Source: Bacillus cereus group sp. RP43 (GTDB lineage: Bacteria; Bacillota; Bacilli; Bacillales; Bacillaceae_G). Taken from it: a stretch of 64,000 bases of DNA. The notes below the pieces were generated by a model. It made no database searches. It was not told the DNA's origin and worked only from the letters and a program-made list of their open reading frames with translations. Shown piece by piece: positions 25,865 through 34,471 of this stretch; within the stretch, counting starts at the first letter, position 1, and the number at the start of each line of letters is the position of its first letter. The stretch covers positions 4,712,001-4,776,000 of the forward strand of contig NZ_JARVHQ010000001.1 in the NCBI RefSeq assembly GCF_040459645.1, read 5' to 3'. The position numbers and the translations under genes were made by a program.

Positions 25865-25951
25865 ACATATTATCGTAAAAAAGGATTAAGGTTCTTTACC
25901 TGCTGTCTTCAATTTAGCTTAATCGTTAAAAATGGGCAGACTTCTCCCGTA

Positions 25952-25990
25952 TCAAGCTAAAACCATTTGAAGAACAGTTGATAAAGTCAT
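25952..25990 (-). CDS. Leader peptide MTLSTVLQMVLA
   Basis: Twelve codons plus TGA. AAAGGAG lies 12 bases upstream, with a second weaker AAAGG closer to the ATG. The short hydrophobic peptide ends inside the sequence that forms the upstream arm of the regulatory stem, as expected for a stalling or attenuator peptide. No homology is claimed. Confidence 0.6.
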   Translation of the reverse strand: MTLSTVLQMVLA

Positions 25991-26100
25991 TTTATCCTTT
26001 CACTCCTTTAATATTTGTTATATTAAGAGTATAAACTACTCTGTTATATTCTATTCTCTATTTTTTCTTTTGTTCCTTCTCATTCTTTTCATGTTCTATA

Positions 26101-26148
26101 AAAAAAGCTCTTACCAGCAATTATATTAAAGTCTGGTAAGAGCTTTTT
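26101..26148 (-). terminator. Terminator of the thiamine-precursor transporter operon
   Basis: AAAAAGCTCTTACCAG and CTGGTAAGAGCTTTTT form a 16-bp stem with a 15-base loop, ending at the ATPase stop codon. Confidence 0.9.
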
Positions 26149-26898
26149 CTATTTTTTCATATAAGGAGCTAATACTCTTAAAATTTCTTCCTTATCTTCC
26201 TTTAACTCAAGTGATGTTAACATATCCATCGTTCGTGGCCTAGGTAATTTCACTTGTACCTCGCCAACTATTGATGCTGGTCTTTGAGATAAAATAAATA
26301 CGCGATCAGAAAGTAAAATTGCCTCATCTAAGTCATGCGTAACCATAACGATTGTTTGCTTTTCTTGATGCCAAGAATTTAAAAGCCAACTGTGTACTTC
26401 CATTTTTGTAAATGCATCTAATTTTCCAAAAGGCTCATCCAGTAGCATAATTGGCTTTTCACATAAATATGTGCGAAGGAAACTAATTCTTTGACGCATT
26501 CCACCTGATAACTCATCTGGATAATGATCTGCATATTCATCTAGCTCAAACTGCTTTAATGCTTCCATTCCTTCTGTCAGCCTTTGTTTTTTAGGCTTCC
26601 CTTCGATTTCCAATGGAAGAACGATATTTTGCAAAGCCGATCGCCACGGTAATAATAAATCTTGTTGCGGCATATAACTTACAACATCTTGTTTTTTCAC
26701 ATGTTCCTCGTTATAAAATACCTCTCCACTCGTTGGCTCTTCAACACTCGCGATCATATTTAACAAAGTGCTTTTTCCACAACCACTTGGACCTACAAAA
26801 GAGACGAATTCTCCCTCCTGTATAGAAGCACTAATATTTTTTAATACATTCTTTCCATCAAAAGCTTTTACAACCTCTTTTATTAGTAATCCACTCAT
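26149..26898 (-). CDS. thiZ: ABC transporter ATP-binding protein for thiamine precursor (ThiZ)
   Basis: 249 residues. Walker A GPSGCGKST (about 36-44), Q-loop YMPQQDLLLPW, signature LSGGMRQR, Walker B IMLLDEPFGKLD, H-loop TMVTHD. The YMPQQD..LLPW Q-loop is typical of the nitrate/sulfonate/taurine family, to which the HMP/formylaminopyrimidine importers ThiXYZ belong. It energises the permease encoded two genes upstream. The ATG overlaps the stop of the binding-protein gene (ATGA), so translation is coupled. It is the last gene of the TPP-riboswitch operon. Confidence 0.88.
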   Translation of the reverse strand: MSGLLIKEVVKAFDGKNVLKNISASIQEGEFVSFVGPSGCGKSTLLNMIASVEEPTSGEVFYNEEHVKKQDVVSYMPQQDLLLPWRSALQNIVLPLEIEGKPKKQRLTEGMEALKQFELDEYADHYPDELSGGMRQRISFLRTYLCEKPIMLLDEPFGKLDAFTKMEVHSWLLNSWHQEKQTIVMVTHDLDEAILLSDRVFILSQRPASIVGEVQVKLPRPRTMDMLTSLELKEDKEEILRVLAPYMKK

Positions 26899-27893
26899 TT
26901 TTCACTTGGAAGGAATTCATTTGTAAAGGCATCTTTCACATCAATTTTCTTCTTAATAACTTTGTTGTCATATAAGAAATTCATGTAATTTGTCCAAACT
27001 TCTTCCTTCTGTACTCCCCACGCTTTTGCATCATCTTGATACTTTGTACTTAACCACTTTTGGCTTTCTTGTACTAATTCTTTATTCACATCTGGAACAG
27101 CTTTAATTAAAATATCCGCAGCTTCTTTCGGTTCTTTAATTGCAAAATCATAACCTTCTGTCGTTGCAGTCATAAACTTTTTCACGAAATCTTTATCTTG
27201 CTTCGTATGTTTTTCACTTGTAATAATGACAGGGCTATAGAAATCGAGTGCTGGATCTAAATCTTTCACCATAATCGTATTTAACTCTTTTCCTTGACGC
27301 TTCGCTTCAATTCCATCCCATCCGTAATAAATCCATTCGAAATCTGCATCACGGCCAATTGATTTGAAGAAGTCTGTTTGTCCAAGAATAATTTTTTCGA
27401 CTTTATTAAAATCAGCTTGATGTTTCTCCATAATCGTTTTTAACGTCGCCTCTTCCGCTGGTCCTCCCCAGCCACCATAACGTTTACCTTCAAAATCTTT
27501 TGGTGACATCATATTATCTTTTTTTAGTGATGCAAAAGCAGAGGTATTATGCTGAATAATTGCACCAACAGAAACAACTGGGATTCCTTCAACACGAGCT
27601 AATGTTACATTTTCTTGTGCGCTTATCGCAAAGTCCGCTTTTCCAGAAGCAATCATCTGCTCTGCCGTTACATTATCACCAGGCTGGATAATTTCTACAT
27701 CAAGCCCTTGCTTTTTGTAATAATCTTTCGTTTGCGCTACATATAAGCCAGTATGATTCGTATTTGGAAACCAATCTAAAACGACTTTTACTTTTTTATC
27801 TTTACTTGAACTTTCTTCTTTCTTCGCCGGATTACACCCAGCCACAGTTACTGCTAATAATGCAGCTAACATAATTTTTAAACCTTTTTTCAT
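26895..27893 (-). CDS. thiY: Thiamine-precursor-binding lipoprotein (ThiY, NMT1/THI5-like)
   Basis: 332 residues from the ATG at 27893, whose ATGA overlaps the permease stop; the longer frame would put nine residues before the signal peptide. Lipoprotein signal: MKKGLKIMLAALLAVTVAGC with the lipidated Cys at 20. The mature part begins VVLDWFPNTNHTGLYVAQ, the NMT1/THI5-like signature of proteins that bind pyrimidine precursors of thiamine, and includes YGGWGGPAEE. It is anchored outside the membrane and delivers ligand, probably HMP or formylaminopyrimidine, to ThiX. The TPP riboswitch supports this substrate class. Confidence 0.9.
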   Translation of the reverse strand: MKKGLKIMLAALLAVTVAGCNPAKKEESSSKDKKVKVVLDWFPNTNHTGLYVAQTKDYYKKQGLDVEIIQPGDNVTAEQMIASGKADFAISAQENVTLARVEGIPVVSVGAIIQHNTSAFASLKKDNMMSPKDFEGKRYGGWGGPAEEATLKTIMEKHQADFNKVEKIILGQTDFFKSIGRDADFEWIYYGWDGIEAKRQGKELNTIMVKDLDPALDFYSPVIITSEKHTKQDKDFVKKFMTATTEGYDFAIKEPKEAADILIKAVPDVNKELVQESQKWLSTKYQDDAKAWGVQKEEVWTNYMNFLYDNKVIKKKIDVKDAFTNEFLPSEK

Positions 27894-28663
27894 TTTCTGC
27901 CGCCCTTTCTGTATATCCATGGTGCTGTTATTCTTGCCATAAATTCAACAATAAAGTACAGACATAATGTCACCATGACGATAATCGCTGCAACACCAAA
28001 TACTCGAGCCGTTAAAAAGGATTTTGTTGCTCTTGTAAGCATAACTCCTAATCCTTCACTGGCACCAAGCCATTCCCCAATAATCGCTCCCATCACACTA
28101 TATGTAACAGCAATTTTTAAACCTGAGAAAAAGTACGGGAGCACTGCTGGAAATTTTACTTTCTGATAAATTTGCCACTTTGTCGCCTTCATCGTTTGTA
28201 ACAACTTCAGCAAATTTTTATCTACCGTTTGGAAACCTTCTAAAATGCTAAGCGCAATTGGGAAGAAACAAACAAGAATAACAACCATTACTTTTGGCAA
28301 CATCCCGTATCCAAACCAAATAATAAATAATGGTGCGAGCACAACGATTGGAATTGTTTGCGAAATAACGAGCAACGGATTCATTAAAATCCGAAATAAA
28401 GGGATGACATCCATAATGATAGCAATACTAGTCCCAAGTAAAATTGCAAAAAACAACCCAATTATTACTTCCTGTAACGTTTGCACTGTATTCGGTAATA
28501 GTAAATCTTTCATTCCAATTAGCTCTTGCACAATTGCAGACGGCTTCGGTAAAATCCACGGCTCAATTTTAAATAATGAAACAGATCCTTCCCATATAGC
28601 AATGAGAAGGATAAGCCAAATTGTTGTAATTATTTTAGATCGCTTCTGGTTTTGCATATTCAT
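27890..28663 (-). CDS. thiX: ABC permease for thiamine precursor (ThiX)
   Basis: 257 residues from the ATG at 28663 (MNMQNQKRSK), seven bases after GGAAG; a TTG nine codons upstream lacks a good SD. About six transmembrane helices, with the permease EAA-type loop MKATKWQIYQKVKFPAVLPYFFSGLKIA (about 164-191). It overlaps the thiamine-binding protein gene by 29 bases and the lipoprotein gene by 4, so the four genes are one transcription and translation unit. Family: BPD_transp_1 of the taurine/nitrate type. Confidence 0.9.
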   Translation of the reverse strand: MNMQNQKRSKIITTIWLILLIAIWEGSVSLFKIEPWILPKPSAIVQELIGMKDLLLPNTVQTLQEVIIGLFFAILLGTSIAIIMDVIPLFRILMNPLLVISQTIPIVVLAPLFIIWFGYGMLPKVMVVILVCFFPIALSILEGFQTVDKNLLKLLQTMKATKWQIYQKVKFPAVLPYFFSGLKIAVTYSVMGAIIGEWLGASEGLGVMLTRATKSFLTARVFGVAAIIVMVTLCLYFIVEFMARITAPWIYRKGGRK

Positions 28664-28955
28664 CACGGTACTTCCAAACTTTTTCGTCAATCGTTACGCC
28701 CGTACTTGGACGATAGTGAATTTTAATAGAAGTGATTACTTCTTCTGCTCCAGCATCGACGCAAGCTTGTTGCGCGCGTTTAATGACGTCAAGAAGTACA
28801 TCTAATTCTCCTTCCAACGTTGTTTCCATTGCCCCTACTTCATAACGAACTCCCGATTGTTGTACAACTTCAATTGCTTTATCAACAACGGAATACACAT
28901 CTTTGTTCTTCGCTTGTGGTACTACTGAAAATGAAATTGTAACTTGTTGTGACAT
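28635..28955 (-). CDS. Thiamine-binding protein (MTH1187/YkoF family, DUF77)
   Basis: 106 residues. The sequence VTISFSVVPQAKNKDVYSVVDKAIEVVQQSG and ETTLEGELDVLLDVIKRAQQ is typical of the MTH1187/YkoF domain, small cytoplasmic ferredoxin-like proteins that bind thiamine or its pyrimidine part. In this family the gene often leads a thiamine-related ABC operon, as here, where it comes first after the TPP riboswitch. Whether it senses, buffers or helps uptake is not established. Confidence 0.88.
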   Translation of the reverse strand: MSQQVTISFSVVPQAKNKDVYSVVDKAIEVVQQSGVRYEVGAMETTLEGELDVLLDVIKRAQQACVDAGAEEVITSIKIHYRPSTGVTIDEKVWKYRDEYAKPEAI

Positions 28956-28985
28956 AATAAAATCCCCCTTACAAAATATGTTTTC

Positions 28986-29024
28986 AAAAAAAGAAAAGGC
29001 TTTCCTACCATGTAGGAAAGCCTT
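28986..29024 (-). terminator. TPP riboswitch expression-platform terminator
   Basis: AAGGCTTTCCTAC and GTAGGAAAGCCTT stem with a tiny loop, then TTCTTTTTTT on the minus strand, between the aptamer and the first gene. Confidence 0.9.
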
Positions 29025-29069
29025 GTATACAAGTTATTCTATAATAACTTATGCTACATCACTTTAAAG

Positions 29070-29152
29070 TAACTCCCTACGCTGGCATTATCCAGATCAG
29101 GTTGAGGGTCGATGTACACTTACATCCTCTCAGCCAATTGGCTCCCCGGTTC
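29070..29152 (-). promoter_or_regulatory. TPP (THI-box) riboswitch of the thiamine-precursor transporter operon
   Basis: Minus strand: GGGGAGCC, CTGAGAGGATG, ACCCTCAACCTGATCTGG, then ATAATGCCAGCGTAGGGAG, all in the order of the TPP aptamer. It is followed by a terminator, so TPP should shut the operon off. Confidence 0.96.
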
Positions 29153-29219
29153 TTAATTCGTTTTCATTGTAGCATGATTTATTTTATTGAACAAACAAAA
29201 GCACGTATAATCATTTCAT

Positions 29220-30959
29220 TTAACTTTTGAATTCCCCAATTAACTCTTGTAGCTCCTGTGAAAGCCAGCTTAAAGAACTGGCTAATTCAGCAATATCTTG
29301 TACAGACATTTCCTGTTCTTTCATACTTTCTTCAACATTACTACTACTATTCGCATACGTACTTGCGATAAGCGATAGTTCATTTACAACACGAACAATA
29401 TTTTGGCTATTTTGCAATATATCACTTGAATTGCTAGAAACAACTCTAACTTGATTTGTAACAGATTGTGCTGATTTTGAAATTTCCCCAAAGAAAGCAC
29501 CACTACTTTCAACAAGTTTCATTCCAGATTCTACTTCTTTTAAAGTATTTTGCATTGAAACAACAGCTTCTTCCGTTTCAACTTGTGTTTCCCCTATTAA
29601 TTTCGCTATATCTTTTGCTGATACTTCCGTCTGCTCTGCTAATTTACGCACTTCATCAGCAACAACGACAAATCCATTTCCGGTTTCCTCAGCACGTGAA
29701 GCTTCAATAAAAGCATTTAAAGCTAGCGAATTGGTTTGATTTGAAATACCGGTAATTACTGTTACAATATCACTAATTTCTTTTGATTTTGTTTCCAAAG
29801 AATAAATAGTAGAAGATAAATCTTGTACTGCATTTTGTATTATGTTCATTTGATTAATCGTCTGTTCAATAACACCATTTCCTTTTACCGAATGATGCTC
29901 CATACCTTCAGACTCTTTCGCCATTTGTTTTGCAGCATTATTTATCTCTTCCATCTTATCTTCCATTTCATATACAATACCTAAATACTTTGGTCCTGAA
30001 GTTTCTTGTGACTGAGCGCCAGCTCTTAACTCAACCATAGAACTTACGATTCCTTGGACTGCCATGCTATTCTCTTTCGTACTCACTGACAATTCTTGTG
30101 AAGATGAGGAAACCTGTTCTGCTGTCTGCTTCACTTTATCTATAATTCCTTTAAACTTCTCGATGGTACTATTAAAATACGCATTAATAATACCTATATC
30201 ATCTGGTCTTTCCTCTAATTTAATACTTAAATCACCTTCACCGACTTTGCGCAATCCTTCACGTAAATCTCGCAATGGAGCAAGTGCGTTACGTACAATT
30301 AAGAATTGAATAAAAGTTGCAATTAAAACAGAAATACAAATAAACATTAAACCTTGTATAATGAACTTTTCCTTTGTACTAGGAACAATAGAGGCATCTA
30401 CATCAGCTGCAACAAGTGCCACAATATTATCTTCTCCATCTTTAATTGGCTCTAATATCGTTACCCATGTTCCTAATGCGTCTTCATATACTTCTGTCAT
30501 ATTTGCTTTTTTCGTGCTCATTACTTTATCATACGCTTCCATCCAAAGATCTGGTTGTTTATAATAGTCTCCCGGTCTTACTTCAACAACATTTGCTAAA
30601 CCTGTAGACAAATCGACGATTTGTAGCTCACCTTTTTCATTTTCTTTTGCTCCAACAATGTACGTTTGTCCAACACTGTTCAATTCTTCCGTTGATTCAT
30701 CTAATTTCTCTGTTAACTTCTCTCTCTTTTCTCTTTCTGCCGTTGGGTCTTTTGCAACATCTCTCAATATTTCTGCGTCTAATTTATGTAATACCGTATC
30801 TCCTGTTTCAAAAGAATGCCTTTCAAATATAGACATCATACTATTTTGAAACATGTTAAAACTTAACGCTCCCATAGTACCGACAAGCGTCAAAATAACT
30901 AACACAGTTAACAATACATTCTTTTGAAGAAACGATAACTTATGCCAATATCTTTTCAT
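29220..30959 (-). CDS. Methyl-accepting chemotaxis protein with Cache-type sensor, divergent signalling tip
   Basis: 579 residues from the ATG at 30959, eight bases after AAAGG. TM1 is about residues 13-35, an extracellular Cache-like domain runs about 36-195 (DLSTGLANVVEVRPGDYY.., GEDNIVALVAADVDAS), TM2 about 196-218, then HAMP and a methyl-accepting domain. The hairpin tip normally reads [25 protein letters not shown]; here it is NSLALNAFIEASRAEETGNG, with several changes in otherwise near-invariant positions. There is also an unusual TSGPKYLGIVYEMEDKMEEI segment. It probably still pairs with CheA/CheW, but less certainly. Expression is under the c-di-GMP riboswitch upstream. Confidence 0.9.
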   Translation of the reverse strand: MKRYWHKLSFLQKNVLLTVLVILTLVGTMGALSFNMFQNSMMSIFERHSFETGDTVLHKLDAEILRDVAKDPTAEREKREKLTEKLDESTEELNSVGQTYIVGAKENEKGELQIVDLSTGLANVVEVRPGDYYKQPDLWMEAYDKVMSTKKANMTEVYEDALGTWVTILEPIKDGEDNIVALVAADVDASIVPSTKEKFIIQGLMFICISVLIATFIQFLIVRNALAPLRDLREGLRKVGEGDLSIKLEERPDDIGIINAYFNSTIEKFKGIIDKVKQTAEQVSSSSQELSVSTKENSMAVQGIVSSMVELRAGAQSQETSGPKYLGIVYEMEDKMEEINNAAKQMAKESEGMEHHSVKGNGVIEQTINQMNIIQNAVQDLSSTIYSLETKSKEISDIVTVITGISNQTNSLALNAFIEASRAEETGNGFVVVADEVRKLAEQTEVSAKDIAKLIGETQVETEEAVVSMQNTLKEVESGMKLVESSGAFFGEISKSAQSVTNQVRVVSSNSSDILQNSQNIVRVVNELSLIASTYANSSSNVEESMKEQEMSVQDIAELASSLSWLSQELQELIGEFKS

Positions 30960-31023
30960 TAACATCACCTTTCTTAATTAACTTAATATAAAGTAAAACT
31001 ATTAAAATATAAACCTCAACAAT

Positions 31024-31038
31024 TGATAACTATTCTCA
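31024..31038. promoter_or_regulatory. Fur-box-like 7-1-7 sequence
   Basis: TGATAACTATTCTCA matches the Bacillus 7-1-7 Fur consensus TGATAATNATTATCA at 12 of 14 defined bases. It lies between the riboswitch terminator and the chemoreceptor start, so its role is unclear. Confidence 0.35.
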
Positions 31039-31050
31039 TTTGTTTACAAA

Positions 31051-31084
31051 TAAAAAAAGACCAATGAAAAGAGCATTGGTCAAG
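31051..31084 (-). terminator. Terminator of the c-di-GMP riboswitch
   Basis: Minus strand GACCAATG-CTCTTTT-CATTGGTC then TTTTTTTATT, directly after the aptamer. Confidence 0.9.
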
Positions 31085-31094
31085 ACCAACCCTA

Positions 31095-31185
31095 TCCGTC
31101 CGGTAACTGGCTAGCGTAGCCTTTCGGCCTTAGCTCCTGTAGTTTTGCGTCCTAATGTTTCCATCAGTTTGCCTTTCTCGCTGAA
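31095..31185 (-). promoter_or_regulatory. Cyclic-di-GMP-I (GEMM) riboswitch upstream of the chemoreceptor
   Basis: Minus strand: AAAGGCAAACTGATGGAAAC, ATTAGGACGCAAAACTACAG, GAGCTAAGGCCGAAAGGC and GCTAGCCAGTTACCGG, the conserved blocks of the GEMM-I aptamer including the GNRA-type loop and its receptor stem. The terminator stem overlaps the 3' end of the aptamer. Confidence 0.93.
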
Positions 31186-31344
31186 CGAGTTGAACGATAT
31201 GGGAGTTCTATGAGAATTAAATTATTCTCTACAAAAGATTACAACATAAAAATTAAAATGTCTACCTATTTAGAGATGCAAATATAAAGTTTTAATGTAT
31301 TATTTTTTCGAAATAATTTAACAAAGTACGTGAATGTTACATTT

Positions 31345-31380
31345 CTTGTGTTATATAATAAAAAATGTATATAACACAAG
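31345..31380. promoter_or_regulatory. Long perfect inverted repeat upstream of the C4-dicarboxylate carrier
   Basis: CTTGTGTTATATA (31345-31357), ten-base spacer, TATATAACACAAG (31368-31380), a perfect 13-bp dyad 87 bases before the start codon. No T-tract follows, so a protein binding site is more likely than a terminator. Confidence 0.6.
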
Positions 31381-31466
31381 GATTGTTTTGAGTATTTATT
31401 TTAATTTTCATTTAAATTAAATTATTCGAATATATCTTAACTAATGAATTTCGGAGGTAGTTTATC

Positions 31467-32780
31467 ATGTTTTGGCTACAATTTCTTACGTTACTACTCT
31501 GCATTTTTATTGGCGCACGCCTAGGCGGAGTTGGTCTAGGAGTAATGGGTGGCGTTGGTATGGCAATACTTGTTTTCGTCTTCCACTTACAACCTACAGC
31601 TCCTCCTATTGATGTAATGCTTATGATTTTAGCAGTAATTACAGCTGCCGGTGCACTGCAAGCCGCTGGAGGAATGGACTACCTTGTTCATCTGGCTGAG
31701 AAAGCATTACGAAAAAATCCAAAGCGCATTACATTCTTTGCTCCAATTGTTACTTATTTATTTACACTGTGCGCAGGAACTGGTCACGTTGCTTATTCTG
31801 TACTTCCTGTTATCGCAGAAGTCTCTCGCGAATCTGGGATTAGACCGGAACGACCAATGTCAATTGCCGTAATCGCTTCCCAACAAGCAATTACAGCTAG
31901 TCCTATATCAGCTGCAACAGTTGCACTTTTAGCAATGCTAGCTGACTATAAAATCACCTTATTAGATATTTTAAAAGTAAGTATCCCTTCTACTTTCATC
32001 GCTTGTATGGTAGCTGCATTTGTTGCTAGCAAAATGGGGAAAGAATTAAATGAGGACCCTGAATACTTAAAACGACTAAAAGAAGGAATGATTCCTAAGA
32101 TTGAAGAGAAAAAAGAATTTGTTGGTGTAAAAGGCGCTAAACTATCCGTTATCCTTTTCCTAGTAGGAACTTTCCTTGTCGTACTTCTCGGTTCATTTGA
32201 AGTACTTCGTCCAGGATGGATGGTTGATGGGAAGTTAGTTCGTCTTTCCATGCCAAACACAATTGAAATGGTTATGTTAACGATCGCAGCTCTTATTATT
32301 ATTTTCTGTAAACCAAATGTAGAAAGCATCGTGTCTGGTAACGTCTTTAAAGCAGGAGCAACAGCAGTTGTTGCTATTTTTGGTATCGCTTGGATGGGAG
32401 ATACTTTCTTCAACGGAAACTTAAATATAATTCAAGGATCAATTCAACACTTAGTGACAAGTGCACCATGGCTATTTGCTATCGCACTATTCATTCTATC
32501 TATTTTACTGTATAGCCAAGCAGCAACAGTTCGTGCTTTAATGCCACTTGGACTATCACTTGGTATTCCGCCAGCATTACTTATTGCAATGTTCCCTGCA
32601 GTAAATGGATACTTCTTCATTCCAAACTACGGGACAATCGTTGCTGCAATTAATTTTGATCGCACTGGTACAACAGGAATTGGTAAATATGTTTTAAATC
32701 ATAGCTTTATGATTCCTGGCCTGATCGCAACATTCACTTCTATCGGAATTGGAATGCTCCTAATATCAATTATGTTTTAA
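31467..32780 (+). CDS. Anaerobic C4-dicarboxylate transporter, DcuA/DcuB family
   Basis: 437 residues, normal for DcuA/B. Around ten or more hydrophobic segments. The family signature is visible as GGMDYLVHLAEKALRKNPKRITFFAPIVTYLFTLCAGTGHVAYSVLPVI (about 68-117) and IAVIASQQAITASPISAATVALLAM. In anaerobes these proteins exchange external fumarate or aspartate for internal succinate. The FTLCAGTGH/ASQQAITASPISAAT blocks make the assignment firm; direction and substrate in this organism are inferred. CGGAGG precedes the ATG. Single gene with its own terminator and an upstream palindrome. Confidence 0.93.
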   Translation: MFWLQFLTLLLCIFIGARLGGVGLGVMGGVGMAILVFVFHLQPTAPPIDVMLMILAVITAAGALQAAGGMDYLVHLAEKALRKNPKRITFFAPIVTYLFTLCAGTGHVAYSVLPVIAEVSRESGIRPERPMSIAVIASQQAITASPISAATVALLAMLADYKITLLDILKVSIPSTFIACMVAAFVASKMGKELNEDPEYLKRLKEGMIPKIEEKKEFVGVKGAKLSVILFLVGTFLVVLLGSFEVLRPGWMVDGKLVRLSMPNTIEMVMLTIAALIIIFCKPNVESIVSGNVFKAGATAVVAIFGIAWMGDTFFNGNLNIIQGSIQHLVTSAPWLFAIALFILSILLYSQAATVRALMPLGLSLGIPPALLIAMFPAVNGYFFIPNYGTIVAAINFDRTGTTGIGKYVLNHSFMIPGLIATFTSIGIGMLLISIMF

Positions 32781-32782
32781 AT

Positions 32783-32824
32783 AAAAGCACAAACCTGCAA
32801 TTTTAAAGGGTTTGTGCTTTTTTA
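32783..32824 (+). terminator. Terminator of the dicarboxylate carrier gene
   Basis: AAAGCACAAACC, 12-base loop, GGGTTTGTGCTTT then TTTT. Confidence 0.88.
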
Positions 32825-32853
32825 ATCAAACGTTCGTTTAAATATTTTTAACC
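32822..32853. promoter_or_regulatory. Palindromic element, copy 3 (inverted relative to copy 1)
   Basis: TTAATCAAACGTTCGTTTAA is followed by ATATTTTTAAC; the reverse complement reads GTTAAAAATATTTAAACGAA.., the same two-part layout as 20283-20313. It lies between convergent genes, where a promoter operator would not be expected. Confidence 0.45.
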
Positions 32854-32902
32854 GTCCATTCTTCCATTATGTTCTTTAATAGTTGTGTGAAGTTCCCTTT
32901 TC

Positions 32903-33562
<660 letters not shown>

Positions 33563-33578
33563 CTAGTTCCCCTCCTTA

Positions 33579-34385
33579 CTATATAATCTCAATCTTCCCA
33601 TACTTCTCAATATCACCTGAAGTGGTATTCGCTAACTGATTTAAAAATTCAATTTGGAAACTACCCGGTCCCTTTTCCACTGTCTTGGCAGCTGCCAGTT
33701 CCGCAGCTACACCATAAAATGTTAATGCCGCTACTGCTGCCTTTACATAATCCTTTTCTACCGCTACAAATGCTCCTATTACAGAAGTTAGTAAACAACC
33801 TGTTCCAGTAACTTTCGTTAAAATAGGGTGGCCATTTTGAATAAGAATAGTTCGCTCTCCATCTGTAACAACATCTTCTTCTCCAGTAATTACTGCAACT
33901 GTATTTAATTCATCCGCTGCCTGTTTTGCAATATTTACAACATTACCGTTTCCAGTACCAGCGTCCACACCTTTAATTTCCCATTTCTCATTAATAACAT
34001 TAGCAATTTCAGCCGCATTTCCACGAATTATCGCTAAATCGATTTCAGCTGGAATATATCTCGCAACTTCTGTTCGATAAGAAGTTGCTCCTGCCCCAAC
34101 TGGATCAAACAATACTGGTACACCATTTGTATTTGCCGATTTACCAGCAAGTAACATCGCTTCTACCTCTTCAGGACGAAGTGTACCCATATTTAAAACA
34201 AGAGCTCCCGCAATGCTAGCCATTTCTGCTACTTCTTCTTTTGCATACGCCATTACAGGCGATGCCCCTAACGCTAACAAACCGTTAGCTGTAAAATTTG
34301 TTACAACAACATTTGTAATATTATGAACGAGCGGATTAGACTCTCTTACCAAATCCACTACTTTACTAATTTCTTTCATATTCAT
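33579..34385 (-). CDS. thiM: Hydroxyethylthiazole kinase
   Basis: 268 residues from the ATG at 34385, nine bases after AGGAG and equal to the usual Bacillus ThiM length; an ATG three codons earlier abuts the SD. Phosphorylates 4-methyl-5-(2-hydroxyethyl)thiazole in the salvage route of thiamine. Hallmarks: [29 protein letters not shown] at the N-terminus, [19 protein letters not shown], and the ATP/catalytic-site motif [16 protein letters not shown]. First gene of thiM-thiE behind a TPP riboswitch. Confidence 0.97.
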   Translation of the reverse strand: MNMKEISKVVDLVRESNPLVHNITNVVVTNFTANGLLALGASPVMAYAKEEVAEMASIAGALVLNMGTLRPEEVEAMLLAGKSANTNGVPVLFDPVGAGATSYRTEVARYIPAEIDLAIIRGNAAEIANVINEKWEIKGVDAGTGNGNVVNIAKQAADELNTVAVITGEEDVVTDGERTILIQNGHPILTKVTGTGCLLTSVIGAFVAVEKDYVKAAVAALTFYGVAAELAAAKTVEKGPGSFQIEFLNQLANTTSGDIEKYGKIEII

Positions 34386-34419
34386 CCTTTTCATCTCCTA
34401 ACTATAGTGATGGGAGATA

Positions 34420-34455
34420 CACAAAAAGGCACTTTGCGCGTACGCAAAGTGCCTG
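34420..34455 (-). terminator. Terminator of the thiM TPP riboswitch
   Basis: AGGCACTTTGCG-TACG-CGCAAAGTGCCT then TTTTGTG on the minus strand, just before thiM. Confidence 0.9.
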
Positions 34456-34471
34456 AACATGTGCTTTTACA

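Larger units (their letters stand above)
25829..26012 (-). promoter_or_regulatory. Ribosome-mediated attenuator leader of the ABC-F gene
   Basis: In minus-strand order: SD AAAGGAG, a 12-codon leader frame (25990-25952), and a long potential stem in which CTGTTCTTCAA/TTTTAGCTT inside the leader frame pairs with AAGCTAAATTGAAGACAG further down, then the terminator hairpin at 25864-25829. A ribosome stalled in the leader frame would block the first stem and re-route folding. This resembles known leaders of erm, vmlR and Lmo0919-type genes. Which antibiotic triggers it is unknown. Confidence 0.75.

Noticed and set aside
28245..28805. 186-aa plus-strand frame opposite the thiamine-precursor permease
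   Set aside because: Antisense shadow of overlapping membrane-protein genes; hydrophobic composition mirrors the real gene, no SD.
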